DNA of 64,000 bases from Roseovarius salincola (GCF_026891095.1 NZ_JAPTNL010000001.1:310001-374000); one strand, 5' to 3'. Counted from the first letter of the stretch, positions 45,451-55,918 are shown. The notes: generated from the letters alone by a model not told the origin. Numbers and translations are program-made.

Positions 45451-47709
45451 GTGGCGGCAAATACACGTAAATGGACGTGGGAACGGGTCGGCCGGTTAAG
45501 GCGCATCAGGCGCGTGCAGACCTTCGCGACGTTCGGTCTGGTGGTGCTGGGGCCGGTTCTGGCGGTGCTGACCTATATGGTCATGGGGCCGCTGGATCAG
45601 GGGTCGTCCTCCAACACGCTGCGCGCTGTGATGCTGGCCGACCTGGTCTATGTGATCATCGTTGCGGCGCTGGTCCTTCAGCGGGTGGCGCGCATGGTCG
45701 TTGCGCGGCGCAAGCGCTCGGCGGGCTCGCGGCTGCATCTGCGGCTGACCGGGGTGTTCGCGCTGATGGCGCTGTTGCCGACCATCACGGTGGCGGTTTT
45801 CGCGACATTGTCGGTCAACATGGGCCTTGAGGCGTGGTTCTCGGACCGGGTGGGGCGCGTGGTGGACAGCTCGGTTGCCGCCGCGCAGGCCTATGAGGAC
45901 GAGCACCGGCGCGCCCTGGTGGAGGATGCGCGGGTGCTGGCCTCGGTGATCGACGCCACCAAGCGCGCGACGGTCTTCATGGATGACGGCGATATCCGCG
46001 CCGTGCTGTCGCGCGGCCAGCGCGAGATCCAGCGGGGGCTGCGCGAGGCCTTCGTGATCGACGGCACCGGCGATATCCGCGCGCGCGGCGAAAGCTCCTA
46101 CCTGTTCGATTACGAAGAACCCGCGCCCGAACAGATCCGTCGTTCGGCGGAAGAGGGCGTGGTGGTGATCCAGGATTGGGACAACAATGAATTCCGCGCG
46201 CTGATGCCGCTGGAGACGCTGACTGACCGGTATCTTTATGTCAGCCGCAACGTGGATGGCGCGATCCTGAGCCTGCTGGACGAAACCCAGGAGACCGCAC
46301 GGTTTTACGAGCAACGTGAAAGCGAACGTGGCCGGGTTCTGTTCGAATTCGCGCTGGTCTACCTGGGGTTCGCGCTGATCCTGATCCTGGCGGCGGTCTG
46401 GATGGGGATGCTCTTTGCCGAGCGCCTGTCGCGCTCTGTCGGGCAACTGACCAGCGCCGCGCAGCGGGTCGGCGAGGGCGATCTTGACGTGACAGTGCGC
46501 GAAGACGATGGCGATGACGAGATCGCCCAGCTTGGCAGCTATTTCAACCAGATGACCCGCCAGTTGAAGGGCCAGCGCGAGACGCTTTTGGCCAATACCC
46601 AGCAGATCGAGCGGCGCCGGCGGCTGTTCGATTCGGTGCTGGGGTCGGTGTCGTCGGGTGTGGTCGGTTTGGATGTGCGCGGGCGCGTGACCTTCGTGAA
46701 CCGCGCCGCGGAGCGGTTGCTGGACTGGCAGGAGGATCAGGCCTCGACCTCGCTGAGCGTGGCGGTGCCGGAATTCGGGGCGCTGTTCGAAAAGCTGAAA
46801 TCCAGTCTTGGCGGCTTTGTGCAGGAGGAGGTCAAGGTGAGCCGGGGCGGGCGGGTCGAGAACCTGCTGGTGCGCATGTCCACACGGCGCAGCGAGTCGG
46901 GCAAGCGCGAGGGCTATGTTGTGGCCTTTGACGATGTGACCGATCTGGTTGCGGCGCAGAGGCTGGCGGCCTGGGGCGATGTGGCGCGGCGCATCGCGCA
47001 TGAGATCAAGAACCCGCTCACGCCGATCAAGCTGTCGGCCGAGCGTATCAAGCGCAAGTTCAGCAGGGTGCTGGAACCCGAGCAGGCCGAATCGCTGATT
47101 CAACTGACCGATGTGGTGATGCGCCAGACCGACGATCTGCGCCGGATCGTGGACGAGTTTTCAAAGTTCGCGCGCATGCCCGAGCCGGATGCCAGGCCTG
47201 AAAGCCTGACACGGCTTGTGCGCGAGGCGGCATTGCTGCAGGAAGCGGGCCAGCCCGATGTGCATATCGACATCGCGCTATGTGAGGACGAGTTGTGTGC
47301 GAGTGTCGATGCGACGATGATCAGCCAGGCGCTGACGAATCTGATGAAGAACGCAGGCGAGGCGATCGAAAGCCTTCAGGAAGCGGGCGCGCCCGAAGGG
47401 CACAGCCCCGAGATCCGCATCTCCAGCAGTTTCGAGGACGGGCAGGCCGTGGTGCGGATCGCCGATAACGGCATCGGTCTGCCGGAGGATCGCTCGCGGC
47501 TTTTCGAGCCTTACGTCACCACGCGCGAAAAGGGCACGGGGCTGGGGCTGGCGATCGTCAAGAAGATCATCGAGGAGCACGGCGGCAGCCTTGTGCTAGA
47601 GGATGCGCAGCCCTTTGCCGAGGGTGCGCGCCAGGGGGCCATGGCGGTCGTGCGGTTGCCCCTGCTGAATGCCGGGGAGGAGCAGACAATGGAACGGGAA
47701 GCGGTGTGA
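45451..47709 (+). CDS. ntrY: Nitrogen-regulation sensor kinase NtrY
   Basis: 752 residues, GTG start at 45451. Several membrane helices in the first 110 residues (TYMVMGPLDQ, LVYVIIVAALVL, FALMALLPTITVAVFATLSVN), a large extracytoplasmic part (about 115-300), another helix (VLFEFALVYLGFALILILAAVWMG), HAMP, PAS, and then the kinase core [24 protein letters not shown] with its His and GTGLGLAIVKKIIEEHGG. NtrY with NtrX responds to nitrogen and redox state in alphaproteobacteria. It follows ntrC by 98 bp and is 6 bp from ntrX. Confidence 0.95.
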   Translation: MAANTRKWTWERVGRLRRIRRVQTFATFGLVVLGPVLAVLTYMVMGPLDQGSSSNTLRAVMLADLVYVIIVAALVLQRVARMVVARRKRSAGSRLHLRLTGVFALMALLPTITVAVFATLSVNMGLEAWFSDRVGRVVDSSVAAAQAYEDEHRRALVEDARVLASVIDATKRATVFMDDGDIRAVLSRGQREIQRGLREAFVIDGTGDIRARGESSYLFDYEEPAPEQIRRSAEEGVVVIQDWDNNEFRALMPLETLTDRYLYVSRNVDGAILSLLDETQETARFYEQRESERGRVLFEFALVYLGFALILILAAVWMGMLFAERLSRSVGQLTSAAQRVGEGDLDVTVREDDGDDEIAQLGSYFNQMTRQLKGQRETLLANTQQIERRRRLFDSVLGSVSSGVVGLDVRGRVTFVNRAAERLLDWQEDQASTSLSVAVPEFGALFEKLKSSLGGFVQEEVKVSRGGRVENLLVRMSTRRSESGKREGYVVAFDDVTDLVAAQRLAAWGDVARRIAHEIKNPLTPIKLSAERIKRKFSRVLEPEQAESLIQLTDVVMRQTDDLRRIVDEFSKFARMPEPDARPESLTRLVREAALLQEAGQPDVHIDIALCEDELCASVDATMISQALTNLMKNAGEAIESLQEAGAPEGHSPEIRISSSFEDGQAVVRIADNGIGLPEDRSRLFEPYVTTREKGTGLGLAIVKKIIEEHGGSLVLEDAQPFAEGARQGAMAVVRLPLLNAGEEQTMEREAV

Positions 47710-47715
47710 GGCAAC

Positions 47716-49125
47716 ATGGGTGATATTCTTATTGTCGATGACGAGCGCGATATCCGCGAGCTGATCGCGGATATCCTGCAGGACGAGGGTTATGAGACGC
47801 GCCTTGCGGGCACCTCGGATGCCTGCATGGCGGCCATTGCCGAGTCCGCGCCGTCGCTTCTGATCCTGGATATCTGGCTCAAGGACAGCCAGATGGACGG
47901 AATCGACATCCTGAAGGCGGTGAAGCGCGACCACCCGGAAATCCCGGTGGTGATCATCTCGGGGCATGGCAATATCGAGATCGCCGTCGCCGCGATCAAG
48001 CAGGGGGCTTACGATTTCATCGAGAAGCCATTCAATATCGACCAGCTTCTGGTGGTGATCCGGCGCGGCATGGAAACCAGCCGTTTGCGGCGCGAGAACC
48101 AGCAATTGAAGCGGCGCGAGACCGAACCGGCGCAGATGCTGGGCGAAAGCGCCGCCTTCCGCACGCTGGTGTCGCAGCTTGACAAGGTGACGCGCTCGAA
48201 CGGGCGGGTGATGCTGACCGGAGCGGCCGGATCGGGCAAGGAGCTGGCGGCGCGCTATATCCACGCCAATTCGCAGCGCGCCAGCGGGCCGTTCGTCTGC
48301 GTCAGCTGCGCCTCGATCGAGCCCGAGCGCATGGAGGAGGTGCTGTTCGGGCGCGAAACCGAGGAGCGCGGCGTCGAGGCGGGTCTGCTGGAAGAGGCCA
48401 GCGGCGGCATCATCTATTTCGACGAGGTGGCCGACATGCCGCTTGGCACCCAATCCAAGATCCTGCGGGTTCTGGTCGATCAGACCTTCCTGAGGGTCGG
48501 GGGCGGCGACAAAATCGAGGTGGATCTGCGTGTGATCTCGTCGACCAGCCGCGATCTTGAAGCCGAGATCGCCGCCGACCGGTTCCGCCGTGAGCTGTAT
48601 CACCGGCTCAACGTTGTGCCGATCGAGGTGCCTGGGCTGGAGGAGCGGCGCGAGGACATACCCGCGCTTGCCAACCATATCATCGAGATGCTGAACCGCA
48701 CCCAGGGTCTGCCACTGCGCGAGATGAGCGAAGAGGCGTCGGCGCTGCTGCAGACGATGAACTGGCCGGGCAATGTGCGCCAGCTGCGCAACATGATCGA
48801 GCGGGTGCTGATCCTGGGCGATGCGGGCGGCGAGATCCGCGCCGCCGAGCTGCCCGGCGACAGCGAGGCGCCGGCCGAGGATGGCCGCGTGGTGCTGGCG
48901 GGCGCGGTGGCGACGATGCCGCTGCGCGAGGCGCGCGAAGCCTTTGAGCGCGAATATCTGATGACCCAGATCAACCGCTTTGGCGGCAATATCAGCCGCA
49001 CCGCCGAATTCGTCGGGATGGAGCGCAGCGCGCTGCATCGCAAGCTGAAATCGCTGGGTGTCGTAACCGGCACCAAGAACGGGCGCGCCAGGGGCGAGGA
49101 GGGCGACGAGGTCGCCGAGGGCTGA
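47716..49125 (+). CDS. ntrX: Response regulator NtrX, lacking the GAFTGA loop
   Basis: 469 residues. Receiver domain with phospho-Asp in LLILDIWLKDSQMDGI, then AAA+ with Walker A LTGAAGSGKELAARYIH (GAAGSGK), Walker B IYFDEVADM and the DRFRRELYHRLNVVPIEVPGLEERREDIP segment, and a C-terminal HTH (ISRTAEFVGMERSALHRKLKSLG). Between VLFGRE and AGLLEEASGG there is no GAFTGA, so direct sigma-54 activation is unlikely, as in other rhodobacterial NtrX proteins. It ends the ntrBCYX unit; the next gene is convergent. Confidence 0.95.
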   Translation: MGDILIVDDERDIRELIADILQDEGYETRLAGTSDACMAAIAESAPSLLILDIWLKDSQMDGIDILKAVKRDHPEIPVVIISGHGNIEIAVAAIKQGAYDFIEKPFNIDQLLVVIRRGMETSRLRRENQQLKRRETEPAQMLGESAAFRTLVSQLDKVTRSNGRVMLTGAAGSGKELAARYIHANSQRASGPFVCVSCASIEPERMEEVLFGRETEERGVEAGLLEEASGGIIYFDEVADMPLGTQSKILRVLVDQTFLRVGGGDKIEVDLRVISSTSRDLEAEIAADRFRRELYHRLNVVPIEVPGLEERREDIPALANHIIEMLNRTQGLPLREMSEEASALLQTMNWPGNVRQLRNMIERVLILGDAGGEIRAAELPGDSEAPAEDGRVVLAGAVATMPLREAREAFEREYLMTQINRFGGNISRTAEFVGMERSALHRKLKSLGVVTGTKNGRARGEEGDEVAEG

Positions 49126-49128
49126 GCC

Positions 49129-49611
49129 TCAGCGCGCGGGGTTGTGGACGCGCCAGTTGCCGGCCTTGGTGCGCACAGCGCAGCTTGTCTCATCGAGCAC
49201 GGGCAGGGGATCGTCCGAATGGATGGTCACATTGCCCGCCACCGCGCCGTCGCAGGCGGGCAGCTCGATCCGGGCATAGCCGCGATCGGCCATGCATTGG
49301 CGCGCCACGCGGGCGCGCAGCCCCTGATTGGCGTCGTAACGCTCGTATTGGGCGGCGCGGATCTGCACCCGGCGCCAGGTGCAGGCGCCATTCGCGAAGC
49401 AGATCGGCTCCATCCTGTATTCGGGCGGGGTGTAGCGGGTGCGGATCTGCTCGGGCACTTGGCGCAATGCGGCGACCTGACAGGCGGTTTCGTCGCGGTC
49501 AAGCTGGGCCACGGTGGCGCCGGGCTTGTGATAAAGCGCGGGCGGCGAACAGGCGGCCAGCGCCAGAAGCGCGGCCAGCGGGGCCAAGAATATGCGGCGC
49601 GGGTCATGCAT
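49129..49611 (-). CDS. Predicted lipoprotein of unknown function
   Basis: 160 residues from the ATG at 49611 (MHDPRRIFLAPLAALLALAAC), whose lipobox LALAAC predicts lipid modification and a periplasmic place. The mature part contains eight cysteines (DETACQVAAL, ICFANGACTWRR, ARQCMADRGYARIELPACDG, ETSCAVRT), probably as disulfides. The central CMADRGYARIELP is like the end of several small alphaproteobacterial lipoproteins of unknown role. It is convergent with ntrX and divergent from trkA. Confidence 0.7.
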   Translation of the reverse strand: MHDPRRIFLAPLAALLALAACSPPALYHKPGATVAQLDRDETACQVAALRQVPEQIRTRYTPPEYRMEPICFANGACTWRRVQIRAAQYERYDANQGLRARVARQCMADRGYARIELPACDGAVAGNVTIHSDDPLPVLDETSCAVRTKAGNWRVHNPAR

Positions 49612-49711
49612 GGGGGCCAGTCTAGCGCGGGGCCGGGCGGGGGACAAAGGAATTGACCCCGGTTTGGGCTTCTGTCATGCAGCATCTCCAGACAGCGATG
49701 AGGCGTGAGGC

Positions 49712-51088
49712 ATGAAGGTCATCATCTGCGGGGCGGGCCAGGTCGGCTGGCAGATCGCCCGCCATCTGTCGGGCGAGAAGAACGACGTGACGGTGGTGGA
49801 CAGCAATCCGGACCTCGTGCGCCGGGCGACCGACACGCTGGACGTGCAGGGCATTGCCGGTTTCGCCAGCCATCCCGACGTGCTGGAGCGCGCGGGCGCG
49901 CGCGACGCCGACATGATCATCGCCGCGACCTATTCGGACGAGGTCAACATGGTGACCTGCCAGGTGGCGCAGTCGGTCTTTTCGATCGAGCGCAAGATCG
50001 CCCGGCTGCGCAGCCAGTCCTACCTGACGGCGGTCTATTCCAACCTTTACCGGCCGGATCATCTGCCCATCGACGTGGTGATCAGCCCCGAGCGCGAGGT
50101 CGCCGAGGCGGCGATGCGGCGGCTATCCTCGCCTGCGGCCTTCGATACCGAGATGTTCCTTGACGGCAAGGCGCAGCTGATGGGGTTGCGCCTGCAGGAG
50201 GACTGCCCGGTTCTCAACACGCCACTGCGCCAGTTGAGCGACCTGTTCTCGACCTTGCGGGTGGTGGTTCTGGCGGTGCGCCGCGAGGGGCGGCTTTTCG
50301 CGCCGGATTCGGGCGATCAGCTGTTTCCGGGCGACGAGGCCTATATCCTGGCCCCGATCGAGGACATTCCGCGCACGCTGGAGGTGTTCGGCAAGTCGCA
50401 GAAGAAACAGGAACGGCTGGTGATCGTGGGGGGCGGCAATATCGGGCTGGCCGTGGCGCAGGCGATGGAGGCGCGCGGCGGGCGCACCCGCACCAAGATG
50501 ATCGAGCGCGACCGGCGGCGCGCGGAACTGGCCGCCGACGCGCTGGAGCGCACCATCGTGCTGAATGGCGACGGGATGGATTCGTCGCTCCTGCACGAGG
50601 CGGGAATCGCGCGCGCCGATGCGGTGCTGGTGGTCACGGATGACGACAAGACCAACATGCTGGCCGCCGTGCGCGCCAAGTCCGAGGGCTGTCCCTTCGC
50701 GATCTCGCTGATTAACGATCCCACGATGGTGCCGCTGATGGAGCCGCTGGGGATCGACGCCTATATCAACCCGCGCGCCACCACCGTGAGTTCGATCCTG
50801 CGCCATATCCGCCATGGCCGCGTCAAGGCGGTCTATTCCATCGGCGATGCCGAGGGCGAGGTGATCGAGGCCGAAGTCCTGTCAACGTCGAGCATCGCCG
50901 GTTCGGCGATCCGCGAGATCGACTTTCCCGAGGGCGTGCTGGTGGGCGCGGTGCGCAGGGGCGAGGAGATATTCAAGCCCTCCGGCGGGTTGCGGATCGA
51001 AGCGGGCGACGTGATCGTGGTCTTTGCGCTGGCGGATGACGTGATGCGGCTGGAGCAGTTGCTGCAAGTCTCGTTCGATTACTTCTAG
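49712..51088 (+). CDS. trkA: Trk potassium uptake regulatory protein TrkA
   Basis: 458 residues made of two RCK units. The first starts KVIICGAGQVGWQIARHLS (NAD-binding GxGxxG) and the second RLVIVGGGNIGLAVAQAMEARGG, each followed by a TrkA-C domain (FAPDSGDQLFPGDEAYILAP; FKPSGGLRIEAGDVIVVFAL). TrkA sits on the cytoplasmic face of the TrkH channel and gates it by nucleotide binding. It is followed 4 bp later by trkH. The TrkA-type tandem with a Trk channel indicates a constitutive K+ uptake system. Confidence 0.96.
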   Translation: MKVIICGAGQVGWQIARHLSGEKNDVTVVDSNPDLVRRATDTLDVQGIAGFASHPDVLERAGARDADMIIAATYSDEVNMVTCQVAQSVFSIERKIARLRSQSYLTAVYSNLYRPDHLPIDVVISPEREVAEAAMRRLSSPAAFDTEMFLDGKAQLMGLRLQEDCPVLNTPLRQLSDLFSTLRVVVLAVRREGRLFAPDSGDQLFPGDEAYILAPIEDIPRTLEVFGKSQKKQERLVIVGGGNIGLAVAQAMEARGGRTRTKMIERDRRRAELAADALERTIVLNGDGMDSSLLHEAGIARADAVLVVTDDDKTNMLAAVRAKSEGCPFAISLINDPTMVPLMEPLGIDAYINPRATTVSSILRHIRHGRVKAVYSIGDAEGEVIEAEVLSTSSIAGSAIREIDFPEGVLVGAVRRGEEIFKPSGGLRIEAGDVIVVFALADDVMRLEQLLQVSFDYF

Positions 51089-51092
51089 CCCG

Positions 51093-52613
51093 ATGAGAGA
51101 GCGTCTGGAGACCTTTCCGCTGATCCTGATCCTGTCCGGGGTCGCGGCCTTTGCGATGTTGATTCCGGGGCTGCACGCGCTGGTGCAGGAGGATCACCGT
51201 GTCGCGCGCGCCTTTGTCTATTCCAGCATCCTTGGCCTGGTGCTGCTGTTCCTGGTCGGGCTGGCAATGTCTGGACGCGGGAAGCGGGGCAATACCGATC
51301 TGCAGAACCTCTTTTCGCTGCTCATGGCCTATACGCTGCTGCCGCTGTTCCTGGCGCTGCCGTTCTATGAGGGCATCGCGAATACCAGTTACATCAACGC
51401 CTATTTCGAGATGGTCTCGAGCCTGACCACCACCGGCGCGACGATGTTCGATACGCCCGGTCGGCTGGTGGACAGCCTGCATCTGTGGCGCGGCATGGTC
51501 GGCTGGCTGGGCGGGCTGCTGATGTGGGTCGCCGCATCGGCGGTGCTGGCGCCCTTGCACCTTGGCGGGTTCGAGGTGACGGCGAGCGCAGAGCCGGGCC
51601 AGGAGGTGAGCGAGCTGGACCGTTTCGAACGGGCCAGTCCAGGCAAGCGGCTGGCGCAGACCACCTATCAGCTGTTGCCGGTCTATGGCGGGCTGACGGC
51701 CGCGCTGTGGCTGATGCTGATGGTTGGCGGCGACCGCCCGCTGGTGGCCTTCATGCATTCGATGTCGACCATGGCGACAAGCGGCATTTCCCCCATCGGC
51801 GGGGTCGGGAATGCCGGATCGGGCTTTGGCGGCGAGGCGGTGATTTTCCTGTTCATGCTGTTCGCGCTGTCGCGGCTGACCTTTTCATCGGACACGATCA
51901 CCACGGCGCACCCCGGCCTGCATCACGACCCCGAGTTCCGCCTTGGCATGGCGCTGGTGATCGGGGTGCCGCTGTTGCTGGTCTCGCGCCATTGGATGGG
52001 CGCCTTCGAGGTCGATGAGTCCGAAAGTTTCGCGCTGGCCGCAGAGGCATTGTGGGGCGGGATGTTCACGGTGCTGTCCTTTCTGTCGACCACCGGTTTC
52101 GAAAGCGCCGCCTGGGAGGGCGCGCGCGGCTGGTCGGGTCTGGGCACGCCGGGTCTGATCCTGATGGGGCTGTCGCTGGTGGGGGGCGGTGTCGCCACCA
52201 CGGCGGGCGGCGTGAAGCTGCTGCGGGTCTATGCGCTTTACCTCAACGGGCAGCGCGAGATGGAGCGGCTGGTTTACCCGTCGTCGGTGGGGCGCGCCCA
52301 TGCCGGCAGCCGCCGCATCCGCCGTCAGGGCGCATTCATCGCCTGGATCTTTTTCATGCTCTTCGCATTGTCGCTGGCGATGGTGACGGTGACGTTGACC
52401 GCGTTGGGGCAGGGATTCGAATCTGCCATCGTGCTGGCGGTTGCGACGCTTTCGACCACCGGCCCGCTGATCACGGTCGCGAACGAAGCGCCGATTGAAT
52501 TGTTGACGCTTGCGGCCCCGACCAAACTGGTGCTATGCGCGGCGATGGTGTTGGGTCGTCTTGAGACATTGGCGATCATCGCATTGCTCAATCCCGGCCT
52601 GTGGCGCAATTGA
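51093..52613 (+). CDS. trkH: Trk potassium uptake channel TrkH
   Basis: 506 residues with about ten membrane helices in four M1-P-M2-like units. Pore-loop signatures are VSSLTTTGATMFDT, MSTMATSGISPIGGVGN, SFLSTTGFESAAWEG and LATLSTTGPLITVANE-type strands, each with the single glycine of the selectivity filter. It conducts K+ into the cell under TrkA control. The 4-bp gap from trkA shows co-transcription. Confidence 0.95.
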   Translation: MRERLETFPLILILSGVAAFAMLIPGLHALVQEDHRVARAFVYSSILGLVLLFLVGLAMSGRGKRGNTDLQNLFSLLMAYTLLPLFLALPFYEGIANTSYINAYFEMVSSLTTTGATMFDTPGRLVDSLHLWRGMVGWLGGLLMWVAASAVLAPLHLGGFEVTASAEPGQEVSELDRFERASPGKRLAQTTYQLLPVYGGLTAALWLMLMVGGDRPLVAFMHSMSTMATSGISPIGGVGNAGSGFGGEAVIFLFMLFALSRLTFSSDTITTAHPGLHHDPEFRLGMALVIGVPLLLVSRHWMGAFEVDESESFALAAEALWGGMFTVLSFLSTTGFESAAWEGARGWSGLGTPGLILMGLSLVGGGVATTAGGVKLLRVYALYLNGQREMERLVYPSSVGRAHAGSRRIRRQGAFIAWIFFMLFALSLAMVTVTLTALGQGFESAIVLAVATLSTTGPLITVANEAPIELLTLAAPTKLVLCAAMVLGRLETLAIIALLNPGLWRN

Positions 52614-52748
52614 CGCGCCGGTTCTGAAGGCGCCGGGAAGGATTTGATTTTGGGCTGGAAAGTCACGCCCACCCGCTTCATACTCTTGGGGTGAGGGAGT
52701 GACCGTGCCGGTCCGCGGCGCATGCAAGAACAAAGGCTTTGGAATACG

Positions 52749-52988
52749 ATGGCATCTGATAGGCAAAATCTGCAAGACGCATTTCTGAATCAGGTTCGCA
52801 AGACCAAGATTCCGGTCACGATCTTTCTGATCAACGGGGTGAAATTGCAGGGTGTGATCACATGGTTCGACAATTTCTGCATCCTGTTGCGCCGCGACGG
52901 TCAGGCCCAGCTGGTCTACAAGCATGCGGTGTCGACCATCATGCCCTCGCAGCCGATCAGCCTTTACGAGGGTGACGAGGCGTCTTGA
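52749..52988 (+). CDS. hfq: RNA chaperone Hfq
   Basis: 79 residues from the ATG at 52749; a nearby upstream ATG adds a nine-residue non-homologous extension. Sm1 motif [41 protein letters not shown] and Sm2 motif [17 protein letters not shown] (the YKHA core) are intact. Hfq forms a hexameric ring that pairs small RNAs with mRNAs. The short C-terminal tail (SLYEGDEAS) is typical of alphaproteobacteria. It overlaps hflX by 4 bp. Confidence 0.97.
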   Translation: MASDRQNLQDAFLNQVRKTKIPVTIFLINGVKLQGVITWFDNFCILLRRDGQAQLVYKHAVSTIMPSQPISLYEGDEAS

Positions 52989-54265
52989 CGCAAAGCACCG
53001 AGAGCATTGAGACCCGCGCCTGGGTCCTGCATCCCGACATTCCTGCCTCGGCCCATGGCCGCGACCCCAAGCTGGCGCTGGAGGAGGCCGAATCGCTGGC
53101 CCATGCGCTGCCGGGCCTGCGGGTTATCGGCGCCGAACTGGTGCGCCTGCCCAAGCCGCATCCCGGCACGCTGTTCGGCAAGGGCAAGCTGGCCGAGCTG
53201 AAGACCCGGATCGAGGCCGAGGAGATCGGCCTCGTGTTGATCGACGGGCCGGTGAGCCCCGTGCAGCAACGCAATCTCGAGCGCGAGTGGGGTGTGAAAC
53301 TGCTGGATCGCACCGGGCTGATCCTTGAGATTTTCAGCGACCGGGCGGCCACGCGCGAGGGTGTCTTGCAGGTCGAGATGGCGGCGCTCAGCTATCAGCG
53401 CACGCGGCTGGTCAGGGCCTGGACCCACCTTGAGCGTCAGCGCGGCGGGCTCGGGTTTGTCGGCGGCCCCGGCGAGACACAGATCGAGGCGGACCGGCGC
53501 GCCATCGACGAGCAGCTTGTGCGGCTGCGCCGACAGTTGGAAAAGGTGGTCAAGACCCGCGAGCTGCACCGCGCGGCGCGCGCCAAGGTGCCGTTTCCCA
53601 TCGTCGCGCTGGTCGGTTACACCAATGCGGGCAAATCCACCCTGTTCAACCGTATGACCGGCGCCGAAGTGATGGCCAAGGACATGCTCTTTGCCACGCT
53701 TGATCCGACCATGCGGCGCATCGAGTTGCCGGGGGGCGGCCCCGAGGTGATCCTGAGCGACACGGTGGGCTTTATCAGCGATCTGCCCACCGAACTGGTC
53801 GCGGCCTTCCGCGCCACCCTCGAAGAGGTGCTGGCGGCGGATCTGATCGTGCATGTGCGCGACATCTCGCATCCCGAATCCGAAGAACAGGCGCGCGATG
53901 TGCGCACGATCCTTGAAAGCCTCGGTGTGCGCGAGGCGACGCCGCAGATCGAGGTCTGGAACAAGATCGACCGGCTGACGCCCGAGGCGCGCGAGGCGGC
54001 GCTGGTGCGCGCTGCGCGCCATGACCATGTGCAGGCGCTCTCGGCGGTGACCGGCGAGGGGATGGCGGCGCTGGTGGAGGTGATCACCGGCGCGATCACC
54101 GAGACGACCCATGAAACTGAGCTGCATCTGGGCTTTGACGAGGGGCGCAAGCGCGCCTGGCTGTTCGATCGCGGGCTGGTCGAGGGCGAGACCCAGACCG
54201 AAGAGGGATTCACCCTGCGGGTGCGCTGGAGCGTCAAGCAGGAGGCGCAGTTCGCCCAGCTTTAG
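52985..54265 (+). CDS. hflX: Ribosome-splitting GTPase HflX
   Basis: 426 residues with a TTG start (TTGA overlap with the hfq stop). The N-terminal HflX domain ([23 protein letters not shown]) and [22 protein letters not shown] precede the G domain: G1 [12 protein letters not shown]2 in [10 protein letters not shown]3 [11 protein letters not shown]4 NKID. HflX splits stalled 70S ribosomes after heat stress. The hfq-hflX pairing is standard in proteobacteria. It ends 8 bp from the convergent SMR gene. Confidence 0.96.
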   Translation: MTQSTESIETRAWVLHPDIPASAHGRDPKLALEEAESLAHALPGLRVIGAELVRLPKPHPGTLFGKGKLAELKTRIEAEEIGLVLIDGPVSPVQQRNLEREWGVKLLDRTGLILEIFSDRAATREGVLQVEMAALSYQRTRLVRAWTHLERQRGGLGFVGGPGETQIEADRRAIDEQLVRLRRQLEKVVKTRELHRAARAKVPFPIVALVGYTNAGKSTLFNRMTGAEVMAKDMLFATLDPTMRRIELPGGGPEVILSDTVGFISDLPTELVAAFRATLEEVLAADLIVHVRDISHPESEEQARDVRTILESLGVREATPQIEVWNKIDRLTPEAREAALVRAARHDHVQALSAVTGEGMAALVEVITGAITETTHETELHLGFDEGRKRAWLFDRGLVEGETQTEEGFTLRVRWSVKQEAQFAQL

Positions 54266-54272
54266 GCCCGCA

Positions 54273-54608
54273 TCAATGCGGTGTGGTGGTCGAGAACAGC
54301 TGGATCACCACGATCCCGCCCAGGATCATGCCGGTGCCGATGATGGCGGGGGCGTCGAGTTTCTGGCCGAACACCACGAAGCCGATCATCGCGATGAACA
54401 CGATCCCAAGCCCCGACCAGACCGCATAGGCCACGCCGACGGGAATGTATTTGAGCGTCAGCCCCAAAAGATAAAGCGCGATGGCATAGCCCACGATCGC
54501 CACCAAGGTCGGCACCAGCCGGGTGAATTGCTGGCTGGCCTGAAGTGCCGTGGTGCCCACGGTTTCGGCGGCAATCGCGCAGATCAGCAGAAGATAGACC
54601 TTGGTCAT
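54273..54608 (-). CDS. SMR-family small multidrug/guanidinium-type exporter
   Basis: 111 residues with four membrane helices. The essential proton/substrate glutamate is Glu15 in CAIAAETVGTTALQAS; further marks are ALYLLGLTLKYIPVGVAYAVWSGLGIV and the GQKLDAPAIIGTGMILGGIVVI. The wording is of the EmrE/QacE type rather than Gdx. No guanidine riboswitch is evident upstream. It exports cationic compounds in exchange for protons as a dual-topology dimer. Confidence 0.9.
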   Translation of the reverse strand: MTKVYLLLICAIAAETVGTTALQASQQFTRLVPTLVAIVGYAIALYLLGLTLKYIPVGVAYAVWSGLGIVFIAMIGFVVFGQKLDAPAIIGTGMILGGIVVIQLFSTTTPH

Positions 54609-54703
54609 GGCCGTTCAGTCCTTGTGGCGCGCGGCGGTGTCAGTGCCCGTGCTACGCGGTTTCGGGGGTAAGGGCAATTTGCGAGCGCCAGAGGGCGGGG
54701 CGA

Positions 54704-55918
54704 TCAACCCTTGAGGGCCGCGTCGAGATTGCTGTCGATCTTTTCGAGGAAACCCATGGTCGTCAGCCAGCCCTGATCGGGGCCGACCAGCAGCGCGAGA
54801 TCCTTGGTCATGTGGCCCGATTCCACCGTGTCGACCACGACCTTTTCGAGGGTCTGCGCGAAATGCGCCAGTGCGGCGTTGTCATCGAGCTTGGCGCGGT
54901 GCTTCAATCCGCCGGTCCAGGCGAAGATCGAGGCGATGGAGTTGGTCGAGGTCTGCTCGCCCTTCTGGTGCTGGCGGTAATGGCGGGTTACGGTGCCGTG
55001 GGCGGCCTCGGCCTCGACGATCCTGCCGTCGGGGGTCATGAGCTGGCTGGTCATCAGCCCCAGGCTGCCGAAGCCCTGTGCGACGGTATCGGACTGCACG
55101 TCGCCGTCATAGTTCTTGCAGGCCCAGACGAAACCGCCGTTCCATTTCATCGCACAGGCGACCATGTCGTCGATCAGCCGGTGTTCATAGGTGATCCCGG
55201 CCTTTTCGAAGGCCTCGCGGAATTCCTCGTCATAGATTTTCTGGAAGAGCTCGAGGAAGCGCCCGTCATATTGCTTGAGAATGGTGTTCTTGGTCGAAAG
55301 ATAGACCGGCCAGCCTATGTTCAGCCCGTAATTGAGCGAGGCGCGGGCGAAGTCGATGATGGATGAATCGAGGTTATACATCCCCATGTAGACACCCGCG
55401 GAGGGCGCGTCATAGACCTCTTCCTCGATCACGGTGCCGTCCTCGCCGACGAATTTCATGCTGAGCTTGCCGGGGCCGGGGAACTTCATGTCGGTGGCGC
55501 GATACTGATCGCCGAAAGCGTGGCGACCGATCACGATGGGGCGGGTCCAGCCGGGAACGAGGCGGGGCACGTTGCGGCAGATGATCGGCGCGCGAAAGAC
55601 CACGCCGCCGAGAATGTTGCGGATGGTGCCGTTGGGGCTGCGCCACATCTTCTTGAGGCCGAATTCCTCGACGCGGGCCTCGTCGGGGGTGATGGTGGCG
55701 CATTTGACGGCGACACCCACCTCCCTGGTCTTTTCGGCGGCGTCGATGGTGATCTGGTCCTCGGTGCGGTCGCGTTCCTCGATGCCGAGATCGTAATAGA
55801 GCAGGTCGATATCGAGATAGGGCAGGATCAGTTTCTGCTTGATGAAATCCCAGATGATCCGGGTCATCTCGTCGCCGTCCATCTCGACGATGGGGTTCTC
55901 TACCTTGATCCTGGACAT
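54704..55918 (-). CDS. icd: NADP-dependent isocitrate dehydrogenase, dimeric eukaryote-like type
   Basis: 404 residues. [24 protein letters not shown] at the start, [12 protein letters not shown] with the substrate-binding serine, [29 protein letters not shown] with the metal-binding aspartates and [15 protein letters not shown] with the NADP-preferring Arg/His set match the IDH1/2-like subfamily common in alphaproteobacteria. It oxidises isocitrate to 2-oxoglutarate with NADPH formation in the TCA cycle. A second, unrelated monomeric enzyme is encoded 1 kb away. Confidence 0.95.
   Translation of the reverse strand: MSRIKVENPIVEMDGDEMTRIIWDFIKQKLILPYLDIDLLYYDLGIEERDRTEDQITIDAAEKTREVGVAVKCATITPDEARVEEFGLKKMWRSPNGTIRNILGGVVFRAPIICRNVPRLVPGWTRPIVIGRHAFGDQYRATDMKFPGPGKLSMKFVGEDGTVIEEEVYDAPSAGVYMGMYNLDSSIIDFARASLNYGLNIGWPVYLSTKNTILKQYDGRFLELFQKIYDEEFREAFEKAGITYEHRLIDDMVACAMKWNGGFVWACKNYDGDVQSDTVAQGFGSLGLMTSQLMTPDGRIVEAEAAHGTVTRHYRQHQKGEQTSTNSIASIFAWTGGLKHRAKLDDNAALAHFAQTLEKVVVDTVESGHMTKDLALLVGPDQGWLTTMGFLEKIDSNLDAALKG

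Noticed and set aside
54609..54703. A guanidine riboswitch upstream of the SMR gene
   Set aside because: The leader is short and no guanidine-type fold is apparent; the SMR protein is of the multidrug type.
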